A DNA stretch of 6,210 bases, from NCBI GenBank assembly GCA_023266955.1, contig JAHFOH010000082.1, positions 1-6,210 of the forward strand. The letters run 5' to 3'. This document shows, piece after piece, positions 5,801-6,210 of this stretch (within the stretch, counting starts at the first letter, position 1; every line of letters begins with the position of its first letter). This DNA comes from Nitrososphaerota archaeon (GTDB lineage: Archaea > Thermoproteota > Nitrososphaeria > Nitrososphaerales > JAHFOH01). The notes beneath the pieces were generated by a model. The model had not been told where the DNA came from, ran no database searches, and was given only the letters and a program-made list of their open reading frames with translations. The position numbers and the translations under genes are program-made.

Positions 5801-6210
5801 TTGACCCTTGCTGACTTTGAAAGGCTCACACGCACTAGTCGACGGTAGATAGTTAGTGTTCCCTGAATAGGTAGCATTGAAGCTGTACACGCCAGCAGCT
5901 AGTGGCCCCTGTGATGCGGATTCCCCACCTACGGAAGCACTACTGGCGGTGAGGGTGCCTGTGCAACCAATAGTGGTGAAGAATCGGTAAGTTATGGTAC
6001 CGGTTATCGCAAACCCGTCAACAGTTCCAGATACTGTAGCATTGTCATGAACTATAGAGCCCAGAGTAACGTTGGAGTTAAGAGGGATGACAGAATGGTC
6101 TGGATTGTGAAGGAACGTAACTATGGTTGTTGGACCCTGGAGGATGGTAAAGACCTCACATGAACTGGTAGCTTTAGTGTAGGTACCATCACCGCCATAC
6201 GTAGCATTGT
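2618..6210 (-). CDS. Large Ig-like-repeat surface protein with C-terminal carboxypeptidase-regulatory-like domain (N-terminus outside window)
   Basis: The minus-strand frame is open from the right edge to a TAG at 2620-2618, showing 1196 residues. The GTG at 5890 is internal: the 106 residues before it continue the same repeats, so the true start lies off the window. Numbering from the first visible residue, 1-26 end a repeat (NATYGGDGTYT, SSCEVFTI). Residues 27-920 are eight complete Ig-like repeats of 111-114 residues, resembling Big_3_5-type units. Each has HDNAT(V/I), a TVTY(R/K)FF-like strand, a (D/T)C(T/D)GS-like turn, SFNATYSG(N/D)(S/G)NY and CEPF. Residues 921-1116 form a beta-rich module (CGFDTNSN, QFRLIFTQDP, YPFVTQGAVPIHVYS, HLDYGLKGTGGY, NVFKRDPG). 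Residues 1117-1196 form a carboxypeptidase-regulatory-like fold (GNPVQGVKVQIYGPDG, TVYTDQDGWYLYSYKYTG) that ends the protein. No membrane helix, sortase or PGF-CTERM-type signal is visible at the C-terminus. Paired cysteines and abundant sequons point to secretion. Adhesin, sheath or S-layer-associated roles are possible; no catalytic motif is seen. Confidence 0.92.
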   Translation of the reverse strand, partial: NATYGGDGTYTKATSSCEVFTILQGPTTIVTFLHNPDHSVIPLNSNVTLGSIVHDNATVSGTVDGFAITGTITYRFFTTIGCTGTLTASSASVGGESASQGPLAAGVYSFNATYSGNTNYLPSTSACEPFKVSKGQPSIETFLHNPDHSVIPLNSNVTLGSIGHDNATVSGQVDALSLATGASITYRFFTTIDCTGSSTASTASVGGESSSTGALAAGLYSFNATYSGNSNYKPANSSCEPFKVSKGPTEIVTFLHTADHSVIPQDSNITLGAMVHDNATVSGQVDAFSLGADGATITYRFFITIDCTGSISTSSASVGGESASQGALAAGVYSFNATYSGNSNYLPSSSTCEPFKVSKGPTSIVTFLHNPDDSVITPNSNVTLGSVVHDNATVSGTVDSFSVGAGGATITYRFFTSIDCTGSFTASSNSVGGESASQGPLAAGLYGYNATYSGNSNYKPATSGCEPFKVSKAQPEIVTFLHNPDHSVITQNSNITLGSIVHDNATVAGQVDAFSLATGATVTYRFFTTLDCSGSFSSSTVSVGSESSSQGPLAAGLYSFNATYSGNSNYKSAASSCEPFKVSKGSTLISTAIHVDGFHSNVTGTSQPLGTSVHDNATISGMVDAFPITGTVTYKLFKNGTCDGSPFSSDPESVGSESSSTGALGAGSYSFKAVYGGDGNYTGSTSACEPMTIDKGPTTIATAIHVDGSHVNVTGSAQPLGTSLHDNATISGMVDAFPITGTVTYKFFKNGACEGSPFSSDPKSVGSESSSTGALGAGDYSFNATYSSDGNYTGSSSLCEPFTILKASTTIATQVHDSTHTDITGAAVPPGTIVHDNATVSGTVSPFTITGTVLYQLRSGLSCSGSVLFSQTRTLSSGLVPESTPQTLPIGTYSWNATYSGDGNYTGSASSCEPFTIMPRSAVTSSSLCGFDTNSNSAGRQFRLIFTQDPTNPSTFKLTASNPGQFYYNVFHVGVPGSTATLYITIPYPFVTQGAVPIHVYSLVSMISGCFVPSGEISSTVTGISLGSYGPQAFGSTVMITVSGTVPASGLFYVTIHLDYGLKGTGGYTPSGSGTNAVSTSGVNITNPGSYVFGVSGSPTDSQTIMNENVFKRDPGFAGIVTDVQGNPVQGVKVQIYGPDGKLLATVYTDQDGWYLYSYKYTGKAATFRIRLPDYNLQQYVTVKANGLVVVNFQVS
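3449..6130 (-). repeat. Array of eight tandem Ig-like repeats in gene B
   Basis: In protein order the units are R1 5798-6130, R2 5465-5797, R3 5126-5464, R4 4784-5125, R5 4451-4783, R6 4118-4450, R7 3785-4117 and R8 3449-3784. R1, R2, R5, R6 and R7 are exactly 333 bases; R3, R4 and R8 differ by 3-9 bases, always in frame. R1-R5 are one subtype (TFLHNPDHSVI, CEPFKVSK). R6-R7 are a second (TAIHVDGSH, FSSDPxSVGSESSSTGALGAG). R8 is divergent (GTIVHDNATV, TPQTLPIGTYSWNATYSG). All eight keep two cysteines and the HDNAT sequon. A ninth, partial unit runs off the right edge (6131-6208). Confidence 0.93.
3987..4363 (-). repeat. 44-base exact direct repeat shared by R6 and R7
   Basis: Bases 3987-4030 and 4320-4363 are identical and lie exactly 333 bases (one repeat unit) apart. 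They encode the stretch around ATISGMVDAFPITGT. The flanking bases differ (T versus A before, A versus G after). R6 and R7 are also the most alike pair in protein sequence, so recent duplication or gene conversion within the array is likely. Confidence 0.85.

Noticed and set aside
5888..5890. GTG as the start of gene B
   Set aside because: The codon is the Val of a repeat VYSFNATYS strand. The frame stays open with another full repeat and part of a ninth upstream to the window edge.
3449..6210. CRISPR array or non-coding tandem repeat
   Set aside because: The periodicity of about 333 bases is in frame and divergence is mostly compatible with protein conservation, so it is a protein-domain array. 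There are no short identical repeats with unique spacers.

Overview
The window most likely comes from an archaeon of the Nitrososphaeria (Thaumarchaeota), perhaps a soil lineage close to Nitrososphaera. Two things suggest this. One is a small winged-helix regulator of the archaeal HTH_45 / COG3432 type. The other is a set of secreted, Ig-repeat and SdrD-B-type surface proteins of a kind I associate with these archaea and some bacteria. Base composition is near balanced. No rRNA, tRNA, transposase, integrase or CRISPR array is visible. The taxonomic call is an inference from family resemblance, not from a marker gene.

Layout from left to right. Positions 1-1494 (minus strand) hold the 5' part of gene A, whose C-terminus lies beyond the left edge. 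It has a Sec signal peptide, a roughly 300-residue N-terminal ectodomain, an SdrD-B-like domain with a calcium-loop-like motif, and the first 60 residues of an Ig-like repeat. Positions 1495-1978 are a divergent intergenic region with several palindromes and short repeats that look like operators or promoters. Positions 1979-2410 (plus strand) encode the regulator. Positions 2411-2617 are a short convergent spacer with a hairpin. Positions 2618-6210 (minus strand) hold the 3' part of gene B, whose start lies beyond the right edge. It has the end of one Ig-like repeat, eight complete Ig-like repeats of about 111 residues, and a C-terminal module of about 276 residues ending in a carboxypeptidase-regulatory-like fold.

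Genes A and B are paralogous in modules. The Ig repeat at the left edge of gene A has the same body as those of gene B, including a 19-base exact match. Gene A shows the head and gene B the tail of what may be one protein architecture, so this looks like a tandem locus of large secreted or cell-envelope glycoproteins. The repeats carry a strictly conserved cysteine pair and many N-glycosylation sequons, which fits an extracellular role such as adhesion or envelope structure. The regulator is divergent from gene A and convergent with gene B, and is a plausible local controller. That control is inferred from position and from palindromes near its own start.
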